Of a stretch of DNA of 37,693 bases, positions 17,054-25,941 are shown one piece after another (the first letter of the stretch is position 1; the number at the start of each line of letters is the position of its first letter). The translations under genes and the position numbers were made by a program. The notes beneath the pieces are model-generated. The model had not been told where the DNA came from and ran no database searches. It saw nothing but the letters and a program-made list of their open reading frames with translations. Source of the stretch: Planctomycetia bacterium (GTDB lineage Bacteria > Planctomycetota > Planctomycetia > Pirellulales > PNKZ01); the NCBI GenBank assembly GCA_021413845.1, contig JAIOPP010000093.1:1-37693 (forward strand), given 5' to 3'.

Positions 17054-17325
17054 GCGCGCTTCGGGCTCGGTTTCAAACCGAACTTTCGTTCGAGTTCGAT
17101 GAGATGCTCATCGAAGGGCATTCCCTTGTCTCCCGCGGCAAGATCGTCGAGCGCTTCCTGAATCATCGCGACGACTTCTTCCGATTCTTCCTCCGACGGT
17201 TCGGGCGGGTGCGCGGCCCACCATTGTTCGAGCGCTTCCTCCAGCGACAATTTCGCTCCGGCTTGCAACTGAGCGTTCGCGAATTGCACGAACGCGCTTA
17301 GATCGCCTGAGTTGTCCGTTGCCAT
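17050..17325 (-). CDS. Antitoxin partner of the ParE/RelE-type toxin
   Basis: This 91-aa acidic protein lies upstream of and overlaps the toxin by 4 bp, the usual antitoxin-first order. The C-terminal half (VVAMIQEALDDLAAGDKGMPFDEHLIELERKFGL) matches the toxin-neutralising tail seen in many planctomycete antitoxins, with the AAGDxGxPFDE motif. The N-terminal half (SLEEALEQWWAAHPP) is presumably the DNA-binding or dimerisation part, but no clear ribbon-helix-helix is recognisable. It likely represses its own promoter in the 84-bp gap upstream. Confidence 0.82.
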   Translation of the reverse strand: MATDNSGDLSAFVQFANAQLQAGAKLSLEEALEQWWAAHPPEPSEEESEEVVAMIQEALDDLAAGDKGMPFDEHLIELERKFGLKPSPKRA

Positions 17326-17409
17326 GACGCGCCTCTACCGGATGTCTTTTCGATACCTGCCGCCCGTGTCGCCCGCTCTCGCCGAGTATACCAAACCACC
17401 CGCACCAAG

Positions 17410-18909
17410 CTATTTCTTCGGGATGAAGTTCAGCGTGTAATACGCTTCGGAATGCAGCAGCGGTAGACCGCGCTCGGAGCGGATGCCGGCGGATTTCAGC
17501 TCATGCACATGACCCGGCACGAGCGCATCTACCGTGAGTTGCACGCTCAGGCCGTCGGCCGCGACAGTCGCTGCCGTGATCTTCGGCTGCGTTTGGTCGA
17601 CTTCCGGACTGCCGTACGACGATTGATAGATGTACGTGTAGGTCTGCAAGGCGTACGACTTCAAATCGGCCGTCGTCTTCGGGTCGACCGGCTCCGTGAA
17701 GCGGAGCGTGAAGCCGTCGGGCTCGGCGTGCATCGTGTGGATTTCGAAGGGAACTTCGCCGGTCCATTCGAGCCGCTCTAAGGAGAACGGCGCCGTGCCG
17801 CGCGAGCCCCAGCCGCGGTTGGTGCCGCCGACGAACATCGTGCCGCGGTCGTCGAACTTCAGCGCGAGGTTGCCCGAGCCGAAGCCTTGGCGAAAGGGGA
17901 AGCAGGCTCCTTGATAGTGCCCGTCGACTTTTTCGAGCGCGACGCGCATGAGCGTGCTGTGCGATTGATCGGCGACGAAAAGCTGTTCGCTGAACGGCCC
18001 GAACTTTCCTTTCGACAGATCGCAAGCGATGCCGCTCGCCGATTGGCCCATCTTCGGATAAGGGAACCAGCAAGACGGCGGGACGAGTTCGGGAATCTTC
18101 GCCAGCTCCGCGGCCCAACGACTGCCGCTCTGCGGCTCTTGCGGCCGCTTGCCCATGTTCGGCGCTTGGTCGTACCAAGAGAAGCCGCCCGGATGCCCGA
18201 CGAACTTCCCCGGCACGAGATGCTTGAGCACGCAGGCGCCGTTCCACGGGCCTTGGTTGTCGGTATAGAACATGTCGCCTGCGGCGTTCATGCCGAGGCC
18301 TCCGGGCGAGCGCAGGCCGCTCGTCGTCGGAATCACTTTCCCCTCGGGCGTGATACGCAGAGCCCAGCCGCGAAACTTGTTCGAGCTGTTGAACGAGCCG
18401 GTAAGACAGAGCGCGACCCAGAGGTTGCCGTCGCGATCGAACTCGCTGCCGAAGGCATATTCGTGGTAGTCGCCGTTGATCTCCCAGCCATCGGCGAGGG
18501 TCTCGAACACGTCGGCGCGGTCGTCGCCGTCGGTGTCGCGCAGCTTCGTCACTTCGCCGCGCTGCGTGGCGTAGAGAGCGCCGTCGCGATAGGCGAGCCC
18601 GAGCACTTCGTGAAGCCCGGACGCGAAGAGTGTGTATTTCAGTTTGTCGGCTGCCGGCGGATTGCTCCAGGCGCCGTCGACGAGATAGATGTCGCCGCGG
18701 CGGGTCGAGAATGCGATCCGCTCCTTCGGCAACAACTGGATCGCGCCGATTTCGAGTACACGATCTTTCGGCAGCGGCAGGCCAACGATCCGATAGTAGT
18801 CGGCCTCGACCGGCGGCTTGCCGGTAGTCGATACCGGCTCGGCGGCAAGCAACGTCGATCCTTGCCATCCGACGACGGACAACAACATGGCGATAAGATA
18901 ACGATTCAT
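17410..18909 (-). CDS. Secreted sorbosone-dehydrogenase-like beta-propeller
   Basis: This 499-aa protein starts at 18909, where a signal peptide follows ([24 protein letters not shown]); the longer in-frame extension to 19191 would overlap the upstream gene and has no export signal. Blades are visible from [13 protein letters not shown] through [65 protein letters not shown] and [11 protein letters not shown]. This is the PVC-type variant of glucose/sorbosone dehydrogenases (membrane-bound dehydrogenase domain family) rather than the Gram-negative PQQ enzymes, and catalytic activity is unproven. It lies 83 bp after the five-haem cytochrome, which would be a natural electron acceptor. No clear ribosome site is seen. 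Confidence 0.82.
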   Translation of the reverse strand: MNRYLIAMLLSVVGWQGSTLLAAEPVSTTGKPPVEADYYRIVGLPLPKDRVLEIGAIQLLPKERIAFSTRRGDIYLVDGAWSNPPAADKLKYTLFASGLHEVLGLAYRDGALYATQRGEVTKLRDTDGDDRADVFETLADGWEINGDYHEYAFGSEFDRDGNLWVALCLTGSFNSSNKFRGWALRITPEGKVIPTTSGLRSPGGLGMNAAGDMFYTDNQGPWNGACVLKHLVPGKFVGHPGGFSWYDQAPNMGKRPQEPQSGSRWAAELAKIPELVPPSCWFPYPKMGQSASGIACDLSKGKFGPFSEQLFVADQSHSTLMRVALEKVDGHYQGACFPFRQGFGSGNLALKFDDRGTMFVGGTNRGWGSRGTAPFSLERLEWTGEVPFEIHTMHAEPDGFTLRFTEPVDPKTTADLKSYALQTYTYIYQSSYGSPEVDQTQPKITAATVAADGLSVQLTVDALVPGHVHELKSAGIRSERGLPLLHSEAYYTLNFIPKK

Positions 18910-18992
18910 ATTTAAGTACCAGCCGTTCAAGGCAAGCGATATTCGGGGTAGTCGGACTTCAAAGAGAAACGATGCAAGCGATGCGGCGGGCA

Positions 18993-21821
18993 TTACCAAA
19001 CAAGCTCTTGTTCCACCAACGCTCGTCCGTCGGCGAATGATACCGGCACGAGCAATTCTTGGCCTTGCGGACCGGAGCGAACGACCGGCTCCGCTTGGCC
19101 CGAGCGGACCCGGACGCGCCACAGGCCGTCGATCTCGTACCAGCCGTCGGTTGCGGCAGCGATCTGCTTCGCGGCGACCGCGCGGAACCAAAGCTGCGAG
19201 TCTTTCACCGTGTCGGCCTTAAGCGCGATCTTGCGACTGAACGTCGTTTGCTTACCGGCTTTGACCGGCGTGATCGTGTCTTCAACGTGGACGTCACCTA
19301 GATCGTAGAGGAAGGTCGGTCGACGGTTTTCGCCGAGCCGATACCCGCGGAAGTGCTGATCGAGTTCTTTCGGCGTTGCGGTCGGCCACGGCTGTTGCGT
19401 GGTTTCGAGACGCGCGAACGCGACTCCCGTAGGAAGTTGAATTACGTCGTCGCCGAGCGGACCTTGGAAACCCTGGCCGCGGCCGGTCCAATGCTTCGCG
19501 GCATCGACGAACGCGCCGTGCCACATCGAGGCGAGTCGCAATCCGCCGGCGTCGAATGCGAGGTTTGCTTTCTCGGGATAGCCGACGCCGATGGCACGCG
19601 GGCCGACCCCTTCGATGAAGTTGCGATAGATGATCGCTTCCTTATCCGCGATCAGCTCGATCGGTTGCCCGCCGACGCCGAACGGAATGGCTGCTTTCTC
19701 GCCGTCGTTCAGAAACAGCCACATCGCGGCAAGTTGCTTTTCGGCGTTGCCGCCGAGAGTTTCCTTCAACGGGCTTTGGCCGTTGACGAAAATGGTCGGC
19801 ATGCGGGTGCCGGGCCGAAGCGATTGCGGATCGCGCACGTACTTCGCAAACCATTCGGGCCGAACTCGGCGCGTGAGGATCGTCATGTCGATCCCTTGGA
19901 TCCCTTCGGCCTTCTGCTTGTTGAACTGATGACACTTTACGCAGCCGAAACCTTTCGTGCCGATGAGCGCTCGGCCATCGGCTTTCGCGCGATACTCCGG
20001 GCCCTCGAGCACGGCGAGCTTATCGTTGAGCGGCGCATCGAGTTCTTGCAACACGCCTGCCAGCTTGCCGACGTTCGTTCCGCCGAAATTCGGCATCACG
20101 GTTCGCATGTAAGGACGATCTTTCGAGCCGCGCTCCAGCACCTGCTTCAAATACGCATCGGCCAGTTTCGCACCAACCCCATCGAGCCGCGGCGGCAGCC
20201 GGCCTTCGTCTCCCATCTCGGGCGTCGTGCCGACGAACAGCGGGCTCAACAGCTCGGAAGTCGGATCGCGATCCGGGATGCCGTCGTCGTTGAGGTCGAC
20301 CGTCTTATTCGGATCGACGCCGCCGAGGCCGTCGCGCTGGTGGCAAGCATAGCAATTGAATGCGGCGAACGAACTTTCGGCGCGCTGCTTGGCCGTTGGT
20401 TTCGCCTTCATCTTCCCAGCGCTCTGCGCCCACTCCAGCGACGCCGTGAGCGCGCTGCGCTGAGCGGCGGTTAGGCTATAGCGCGGGATCGTTTGTAGAG
20501 GGTCGGTAACGGGTTCCTCGGCGAGGCACCCACGCCCGTCGCGCAATTCGGCGAATTGCCGTATCGGCTCCTTCGCTGCCAACGTCTCTTTGCCTTGCTT
20601 CAATTCGTGGCACGAGGCGCAGCCGGTCGAAACGAACAGTTTCTTGCCGAGCGCGGCGAGTTGCGGATCGACTTGGAACGCCGAATCGACCTTTTTCGCC
20701 GGCTCCGATGTCAGCGTAACGACGCTCGCGAGGCTGCGCCAAGGGTCGTTGCCGGAGCTTCTTAACACGACGTTCAACACCGCGTCGCCGCCGGCGTCGA
20801 AGTAGTCGACGACGACTCGATGCACGCCGGCTTTCAACGTCGACTTTCCCTCTTTATCGCCGACCGGGTGGATGCCGTCGGCATCGACGACCGTCGTACC
20901 GTCGATCGAGAGCCGCGAGCCGTCGTCGGAAGAGAGACGAAACGTATAGGTCGCGTCTTTCTCCAAGCGGAGGAAACCTTCGAAGCGCAGGCCGAAGTTG
21001 TTCTTGCGCTTCGCCACGCCGACGTCGAGCCCGGCCGAGATGCCTGTCTCGTTCGGCTTCATGGTCTCGAAGTTCGGCAGCCGTTCCCAGCGCCCTTCGT
21101 AGAAGGAATACCGGAAGTTCGGTTCGCCGCGCACATCTTTCAAGAAATACGATGCGATGTCGTTCGCCTCGGGCTCCGTAAGATTCAGCGACGGCATCCG
21201 GCCCGAGCTGCGCACCTTGAGCGGATCGCGCAGAAAATCGGCGAGCGACTTGAGCGTGTACTTTGCGTCGACCTTCGGCAGCGGCACGGCGAACGGAACC
21301 GGCTTCGCATCGGCCTTCTGTGAATTGTGACAAGCCGCACAGCCGACTTCGTGGAACAGTTGCTCGCCGCGCTTCACGGCCCCTTGGTCGATGTTCGCAT
21401 CGTGGAGCGTTTGCGTCGTCGTCGAAGCCAGGAAGTGAACAAGCGCTTCGACACTCTTCGCCTTCTCTTCGAGCGGCAGAGTCGCAAGCATGTCGGGCAT
21501 CGTCGTGCCGGGCTTCGCTTGATGCGGGTTGGCGAGCAACGCGCGAATCCATTCGGGTCGAACCCGATTGCCGACGTCGCTCAAGACCGGTGCTTTCTTG
21601 GCATGGACGAAGTCGGCGAGTGCGCGGTCGAGTTGATGGCAACTCGTGCAATTCAGTTCTCCCGCCAGTAAAAGGCCGCCGGCGGCGAGATCGGTTTTCT
21701 TCGCTTGGTAAAGCCGCTCGTAAGAGGCGATTACCGGCGTGGCGATCGACGTCGGCGCGGGAGACTTCGCGGTAGGTGCGGCCGCGAGCGTGGCGACGAC
21801 CAAGAGCAAGGCTGAGTTCAT
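18993..21821 (-). CDS. Five-haem c-type cytochrome with inserted PA14 domain
   Basis: This 942-aa protein starts at the ATG at 21821, before a short signal peptide ([14 protein letters not shown]). Haem-binding CxxCH motifs occur at residues 58-62 (CTSCH), 161-165 (CAACH), 401-405 (CASCH), 490-494 (CYACH) and 627-631 (CVKCH). Met ligands are likely in [21 protein letters not shown] and GTRMPTI. A PA14-like sugar-binding domain (about 235-360, [29 protein letters not shown]) sits between haems two and three. A calcium-binding [11 protein letters not shown] loop lies near 509-519. The final ~250 residues are beta-rich without a haem. It probably binds a polysaccharide-derived substrate and passes electrons from the propeller protein encoded downstream. 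The start lacks a clear Shine-Dalgarno site. Confidence 0.9.
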   Translation of the reverse strand: MNSALLLVVATLAAAPTAKSPAPTSIATPVIASYERLYQAKKTDLAAGGLLLAGELNCTSCHQLDRALADFVHAKKAPVLSDVGNRVRPEWIRALLANPHQAKPGTTMPDMLATLPLEEKAKSVEALVHFLASTTTQTLHDANIDQGAVKRGEQLFHEVGCAACHNSQKADAKPVPFAVPLPKVDAKYTLKSLADFLRDPLKVRSSGRMPSLNLTEPEANDIASYFLKDVRGEPNFRYSFYEGRWERLPNFETMKPNETGISAGLDVGVAKRKNNFGLRFEGFLRLEKDATYTFRLSSDDGSRLSIDGTTVVDADGIHPVGDKEGKSTLKAGVHRVVVDYFDAGGDAVLNVVLRSSGNDPWRSLASVVTLTSEPAKKVDSAFQVDPQLAALGKKLFVSTGCASCHELKQGKETLAAKEPIRQFAELRDGRGCLAEEPVTDPLQTIPRYSLTAAQRSALTASLEWAQSAGKMKAKPTAKQRAESSFAAFNCYACHQRDGLGGVDPNKTVDLNDDGIPDRDPTSELLSPLFVGTTPEMGDEGRLPPRLDGVGAKLADAYLKQVLERGSKDRPYMRTVMPNFGGTNVGKLAGVLQELDAPLNDKLAVLEGPEYRAKADGRALIGTKGFGCVKCHQFNKQKAEGIQGIDMTILTRRVRPEWFAKYVRDPQSLRPGTRMPTIFVNGQSPLKETLGGNAEKQLAAMWLFLNDGEKAAIPFGVGGQPIELIADKEAIIYRNFIEGVGPRAIGVGYPEKANLAFDAGGLRLASMWHGAFVDAAKHWTGRGQGFQGPLGDDVIQLPTGVAFARLETTQQPWPTATPKELDQHFRGYRLGENRRPTFLYDLGDVHVEDTITPVKAGKQTTFSRKIALKADTVKDSQLWFRAVAAKQIAAATDGWYEIDGLWRVRVRSGQAEPVVRSGPQGQELLVPVSFADGRALVEQELVW

Positions 21822-22130
21822 GCGTGGGGTTCGGCCGATGAGCAGGAAGGAAAAATCAAGCGGGAGCGGCGGCCGTAAGGGAAACGAACGCGACGCTGCC
21901 GGCGGGGGAATCGCGGGGAGGAACATCACTTTAATCGGTGCGCCGGCCCGGCGACAGACCCTACCTGAGGCGGCCGAAATACGTCGCCGGAGGTGAGTTC
22001 ATGTCGCTCGGCGATTGCGCGTCGGCCGTTTGACGACGCTCTCGGCGGCGACTATTCTCGCGGGAGTTTCGCTGCTCCGAAGTTCGCACATAGCTTCGCA
22101 TTCCGCTTCTATCGTCCGGAGAAAATCGTC
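21822..22130. other. Divergent intergenic region, 309 bp
   Basis: This separates the minus-strand cytochrome cluster from the plus-strand DUF1080-ThuA gene and must hold promoters for both. I see no hexamer pair I would defend, and no repeats. In-frame extensions of both genes run into it, but they lack signal peptides and are not used here. Confidence 0.4.
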
Positions 22131-23765
22131 ATGTTCGCACGCCTCGGCCTACTACTGATCACGGCGCTCACGCTCGCCGCTTCCGCTGCGACCGTTCGCG
22201 CAGCGGATCCCGAAGAGGGATTCATTTGGATGTTCGACGGTAAGTCGCTCGAAGGTTGGGACGGCGATCCGAAATTCTGGAGCGTCGGCGACGGCGGAGC
22301 GATCACCGGCCGCACGACTGCGGAGAACCCGACTAAAGGAAACACGTTCCTGATCTATCGCAAGGCCGAAGTCGCCGACTTCGAGTTCCGTTGCGAATTC
22401 AAAATCATCGGCGGCAACTCCGGCATTCAATATAGGAGCGAAGAAGTCGCGAAGTGGGTCATCAAGGGATACCAAGCCGACTTCGACGCCGGCGGCGGAT
22501 GGACCGGGTCGCTCTATGAAGAGAAGGGGCGCGGCATTCTCGCCAAGCGCGGCAACAAGGTCTTGGTTCCTGCCGGCGGCAAACCGGAGAACAAAGAATC
22601 GATCGTGACCGAGAAGGAAGTCGTCGATTCGGTGAAGAAGGAAGATTGGAATTCCTACACGATCCTCGCCGAAGGAAACCATCTGATCCAAAAGGTCAAC
22701 GGCATCACGACCGTCGATCTCGTCGATGAAGACGATAAGGCCGGCAAGAAGTCGGGCCTGCTCGCGTTGCAATTGCACGCCGGCCCGCCGATGACCGTCG
22801 AGTTCCGCAACATTCGGATTCGCCACATCAAATCCGCCAAGCCGGTAGAGAAAGTCTCGAAGCGCCTCGCTCCGCCTGCGGGCGAAGGAAAGAAGATCGT
22901 CTTCGTCGCCGGCAAGCCGAGCCACGGCTACGGGGCGCACGAACACAACGCGGGCTGCATTCTCCTCGCGAAGGAACTCGAGAAGGCGTTGCCGAATTAT
23001 AAGACGGTCGTCTATCGCAACGGCTGGCCGACCGAAGCCGGCGCCTTCGACGGTGCCAACGCAATCATCATGTATTGCGACGGCGGTGGCGGACACATGG
23101 TGAACGCCCACTTGGAAGAAGTCGACGCGCTGGCGAAGAAGGGGGTCGGCATCGTTTGCATCCATTACGGCGTCGAAGTCCCGGCCGATCCGGCAGGGAA
23201 GAAGTTCTTGGAATGGATCGGCGGTTACTTCGAGGCCAATTGGTCGGTCAATCCTCACTGGACTCCGAAGTTCGACAAGCTGCCCGAGCACGCGATCACG
23301 CGCGGCGTGAAACCGTTTTCGATCAACGACGAATGGTATTACCACATGCGCTTTCGCCCCGAGCTGCAAGGGGTGACGCCGATCCTCTCGGCGCTGCCGG
23401 GCCCGGACACGTTGACGCGCCCCGATGGTGCGCATAGCGGCAACCCGAACGTTCGTAAGGCGGTCGCGGCCGGCGAGATTCAGCACATGGCTTGGGCTTC
23501 GGAAAACGCCGGCGGCGGTCGCGGCTTCGGCTTCACCGGCGGTCACGATCATTGGAACTGGGGCTGTCCCGACTTCTTGAAGATCGTGCTCAATGCGATC
23601 GTTTGGACCGCGCACGGCGAAGTGCCGGCGGAAGGGGTCGTCGCGCCGACGGTGACGCTCGCCGAGCTTGAGAAAAACCAAGACTATCCGGCTCCCGCCA
23701 ACTTCAATCGCGAGACGGTGATCAAGAAGATCAACGCTGCCGGCGGCAAAGCCGACGGGGAATAA
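22131..23765 (+). CDS. DUF1080-ThuA fusion protein
   Basis: This 544-aa secreted protein starts at 22131 (GGAG upstream, signal peptide [20 protein letters not shown] after it). Residues about 28-240 are a DUF1080 jelly roll ([40 protein letters not shown]). About 254-510 is a ThuA domain ([63 protein letters not shown]). The same two domains occur as separate genes elsewhere in this window. Fusion supports the idea that they act on the same substrate, probably an oxidised (3-keto) sugar. It is transcribed away from the cytochrome cluster and ends at a hairpin terminator. Confidence 0.93.
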   Translation: MFARLGLLLITALTLAASAATVRAADPEEGFIWMFDGKSLEGWDGDPKFWSVGDGGAITGRTTAENPTKGNTFLIYRKAEVADFEFRCEFKIIGGNSGIQYRSEEVAKWVIKGYQADFDAGGGWTGSLYEEKGRGILAKRGNKVLVPAGGKPENKESIVTEKEVVDSVKKEDWNSYTILAEGNHLIQKVNGITTVDLVDEDDKAGKKSGLLALQLHAGPPMTVEFRNIRIRHIKSAKPVEKVSKRLAPPAGEGKKIVFVAGKPSHGYGAHEHNAGCILLAKELEKALPNYKTVVYRNGWPTEAGAFDGANAIIMYCDGGGGHMVNAHLEEVDALAKKGVGIVCIHYGVEVPADPAGKKFLEWIGGYFEANWSVNPHWTPKFDKLPEHAITRGVKPFSINDEWYYHMRFRPELQGVTPILSALPGPDTLTRPDGAHSGNPNVRKAVAAGEIQHMAWASENAGGGRGFGFTGGHDHWNWGCPDFLKIVLNAIVWTAHGEVPAEGVVAPTVTLAELEKNQDYPAPANFNRETVIKKINAAGGKADGE

Positions 23766-23849
23766 TTTCGCGCAACGTGGTTCGCAACATCGCATCTGCA
23801 CGTTGTCGGCGTGCGCGTGCGCAGCGGATCGTCATGCGTTGCCGGCATG

Positions 23850-23870
23850 CGCCGAGAATTATTCTCGGCG
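23850..23870 (+). terminator. Hairpin terminator after the DUF1080-ThuA gene
   Basis: CGCCGAGAA (23850-23858) pairs perfectly with TTCTCGGCG (23862-23870) around a 3-nt loop, followed by GTGTTTT. It lies 85 bp after the stop codon. The T-run is short and interrupted, so efficiency may be partial. Confidence 0.6.
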
Positions 23871-23886
23871 GTGTTTTAAAACGGCC

Positions 23887-23915
23887 TTGACCCTCGCCGG
23901 ACCTTCTCCTATTCT
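23887..23915 (+). promoter_or_regulatory. Sigma-70-type promoter for a candidate small RNA
   Basis: TTGACC (23887-23892), a 17-bp spacer and TATTCT (23910-23915). The spacing is optimal and the hexamers match consensus at five and four or five positions. It sits directly after a terminator and is not followed by any gene with a ribosome site, but by structured sequence ending in a strong terminator. Confidence 0.6.
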
Positions 23916-23921
23916 CCCGCC

Positions 23922-24184
23922 GCACGTTCGGACATGGCAACGACGCGAGTCGCGGCCGGGTTCGAGCGAGAGCGGTACGAAGCGGATATCCGCGCGATAG
24001 GGTCTGCACCGGAAGCGGCTTGCTCAGCGAGTTCGGTTCTGCGGACCACGGAGAGGTTCGTTCGGCAAGGATGCCGTCCGAAAGCTCCGGCATCGCGTCA
24101 TCTCGTATCGCGGGGCGTCCAATCGCTCCCGGAAAGATCGGCGTCCTTCGCCCCCCTGGGACCCGTCTTTCCGGGAGTTTTTTT
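23922..24184 (+). ncRNA. Candidate structured non-coding RNA, about 263 nt
   Basis: The interval starts just after a well-spaced promoter and ends in a 12-bp intrinsic terminator. Between them are several foldable elements: CGAC-GCGA-GTCG with a GNRA-type loop (23941-23952); a long rod closed by GGTCTGCA/TGCGGACC (24001-24008 with 24040-24047, one wobble) and containing an inner CTTGC/GCGAG stem; and GATGCCG/CGGCATC (24070-24076 with 24088-24094). Open frames crossing it have no ribosome site and read through the terminator. I checked by eye for signatures of 6S, SRP, RNase P and tmRNA and saw none. No plus-strand gene follows within 2.4 kb, so it is not a leader. The class is unknown and the ends are predicted. 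Confidence 0.5.
24126..24184 (+). terminator. Strong intrinsic terminator
   Basis: CTCCCGGAAAGA (24126-24137) and TCTTTCCGGGAG (24166-24177) form a perfect 12-bp stem with a 28-nt GC-rich loop, directly followed by seven T (24178-24184). It works on the plus strand only, because no A-run precedes it. It therefore ends a plus-strand transcript, although the nearest upstream plus-strand gene already has its own hairpin 250 bp earlier. Confidence 0.85.
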
Positions 24185-24234
24185 GCGCGCATGGATCTAC
24201 TGATGTAAGCGTTGCAAGTCGCGGCGGTGCGAAG

Positions 24235-25278
24235 TTAGCGCACCGTCTTATGCGGAGCGAGTAGCGGGGCTGCCGCGCTCGGCGCGATCACCACATCGTT
24301 CGGGCCGATTCCTGCGCCGACGAAGCCCGAGTGGTTCGAGAAGAGGTCGTCGCCGAGATCGCGACGTCGGCAACAATTCAGGAACAGCGCGTGGCCGTCT
24401 TCGAAGAAGACGTTCTGGCCGCCGCAGCCGTGGTTCAAACTTCCCAACGCGTGATCTTGCGGGGCGTCGGCCAAGAGCGCGAAGTGGGGCCGACTTTGAT
24501 TGCGGACGAAATGGTAGCTGCCGTCTTCGACGTAGCCCAGAGCGTAGCCGTAGCTACCTCCCATCTTCGCTGTCAATTTGTCGAGCGCTGCCGAATCGGC
24601 ATGCTCCAATTCGTCGAGCGTCGGAATGTTCTCGAACTGGGCGCAAGCCCGAGCTTGTCCCGGACAAACGACATCGCTCGCATCCATGAGCAGCCGCGCT
24701 TGCTGCAAGCGAGGAGCATAAACGCCGGCATGCGCCAGAGGGCCCGAGTGGGGAACTTCGGGGAATAGATCGCCGTGCGTGCGACTGTAGTCGATCAGAG
24801 CCATCCCTACGCGATGCAGTTTATCGCGGCAAGCGACGACGCGCGACTGATACCGCATCGACGCCAAGGCGGGAAAGAAGAGCAGCGAGGCAGCGACGAC
24901 GATTCCCGCCGTCACAGTCGCATCGGCCCAACCCCAACGCCGCGCGGGGGGAGCGGTAAGATCGACGGGCTGAGAAGCCTCGTAGCGCTTCCGCAGAGAC
25001 ATGAGAGAAGCAGCATCTTCGGACGGAACCGCTTCTTCGTAGCGCGACGAATTCTTTTCCACGACGTCCGCTAGACCCGAAATCCATTCACAAGTTCGCT
25101 TAGCGAGACCCTCGGGTGGGTCGTAGCTCGCGGTTGTCCCATCGATCGGTTCTAAACTTCGCCGGAGCAGTTCTAAGTCGCGGCGAAGTTCGGGGTCGAT
25201 CGAGAGTCGGCGTTCTAGTTCGCGTTCCTCGTCAGGCTCCAATGCTCTCAGCAAGTAGCCCAGCAATTTGTCGCGCAT
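24235..25278 (-). CDS. Anti-sigma-like membrane protein with a pseudopilin-like C-terminal domain
   Basis: This 347-aa protein is encoded 15 bp after the ECF sigma factor on the same strand. Residues 1-70 (LLGYLLRALEPDEERELERRL...) look like the N-terminal helical domain of planctomycete anti-sigma factors, without a zinc-binding HxxxCxxC motif. One TM helix lies at about 119-141. The outside part begins RYQSRVVACRDKLHRVGMALIDYSRTHG (two pieces, about 142-169) and later has NHGCGGQNVFFEDG (282-295). Both resemble the N-terminal and the H-x-DG segments of the DUF1559 prepilin-like family. The likely role is a transmembrane anti-sigma factor that senses an external signal through a borrowed DUF1559-like domain. 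The fusion reading is my inference. Confidence 0.72.
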   Translation of the reverse strand: MRDKLLGYLLRALEPDEERELERRLSIDPELRRDLELLRRSLEPIDGTTASYDPPEGLAKRTCEWISGLADVVEKNSSRYEEAVPSEDAASLMSLRKRYEASQPVDLTAPPARRWGWADATVTAGIVVAASLLFFPALASMRYQSRVVACRDKLHRVGMALIDYSRTHGDLFPEVPHSGPLAHAGVYAPRLQQARLLMDASDVVCPGQARACAQFENIPTLDELEHADSAALDKLTAKMGGSYGYALGYVEDGSYHFVRNQSRPHFALLADAPQDHALGSLNHGCGGQNVFFEDGHALFLNCCRRRDLGDDLFSNHSGFVGAGIGPNDVVIAPSAAAPLLAPHKTVR

Positions 25279-25293
25279 CGAACTTCTCGCGGA

Positions 25294-25941
25294 TTACGAT
25301 AGGTGGGCCTCTTGGAAGGCCTCGTTGAGCTTGAGCACTGCCGTGTGCAAGCGGCTCTTGACGGTGCCGACCGGCACGTTCAACCGATCGGCGGCTTCCC
25401 GATACTTGAGTCCCTGGTAGTAGATCATATTCACGGCTGAGCGCAACTGCTCCGGCAGTTCGCCGACGGCACCGCGCACCCACTCTTCCCGCTCGCCCGA
25501 CTCGAGGTTGGCTTGCGGAGCGGCCTCGCGGCTTTCCAGCAAGTTCAACAGCGAGCCCACATCGTCGTCGGCGTTTTCGCGCTCGCGTCGGTCCAAGCTT
25601 ACCAACTTGTGGCGCTTCGTGCGGCGCTGAAGGTCGATCGCTTGATTCGTCGCAATCGTATACAGCCACGGACGAACCTTACGATCGGCTTCGAACTGCT
25701 TGCACTTCAAGTGGACTTGGAGAAAAGTCGCTTGAAAGGCATCTTCCGCCGCCGCTTGATCGTTCAAGAATCGGCGAAGGTAGCTGTACAGTTCGCGCTC
25801 GTAGCGATGGACAAGCTGGTCGAAGGCCGCGCGGTTACCGGCATCGCGATACGATGCCAGCAATTCCTCATCGGTCCATTCTCCCAGCGTCCGAGCCGAT
25901 ACGCGAGCGATTCGTTGCAGGGGCAGTGTTGCTGTAACCAT
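25294..25941 (-). CDS. ECF-type RNA polymerase sigma factor
   Basis: This 215-aa protein starts at the ATG at 25941 (MVTATLPL). Region 2 spans about residues 35-108: FDQLVHRYERELYSYLRRFL, AAAEDAFQATFLQVH and FEADRKVRPWLYTIATNQAID. Region 4 spans about 160-210 with the HTH YREAADRLNVPVGTVKSRLH. There is no region 3, as expected for ECF factors. An acidic linker (ERENADDDVGS) joins the two. The anti-sigma-like gene follows after 15 bp, the usual pairing. The ORF extends upstream to 26076 but without family similarity or a ribosome site. Targets cannot be read from this window. Confidence 0.93.
   Translation of the reverse strand: MVTATLPLQRIARVSARTLGEWTDEELLASYRDAGNRAAFDQLVHRYERELYSYLRRFLNDQAAAEDAFQATFLQVHLKCKQFEADRKVRPWLYTIATNQAIDLQRRTKRHKLVSLDRRERENADDDVGSLLNLLESREAAPQANLESGEREEWVRGAVGELPEQLRSAVNMIYYQGLKYREAADRLNVPVGTVKSRLHTAVLKLNEAFQEAHLS

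Noticed and set aside
17501-18868. A 455-codon frame overlapping the propeller gene on the same strand
   Set aside because: It is extremely Arg-rich with no recognisable fold, which is typical of a +1 shadow in high-GC coding DNA.
19353-20474. A 373-codon plus-strand frame opposite the five-haem cytochrome
   Set aside because: It lies fully inside a gene with five CxxCH motifs and has no ribosome site or domain.
22152-23801. A 549-codon minus-strand frame opposite the DUF1080-ThuA gene
   Set aside because: It is a codon-bias shadow: the plus-strand frame matches two known domains, and the antisense product shows no domain or translation signal.
23934-24203. An 89-codon frame across the candidate small RNA
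   Set aside because: It has no ribosome site, and its end lies beyond the intrinsic terminator, so the full frame would not be transcribed. A shorter peptide cannot be excluded.
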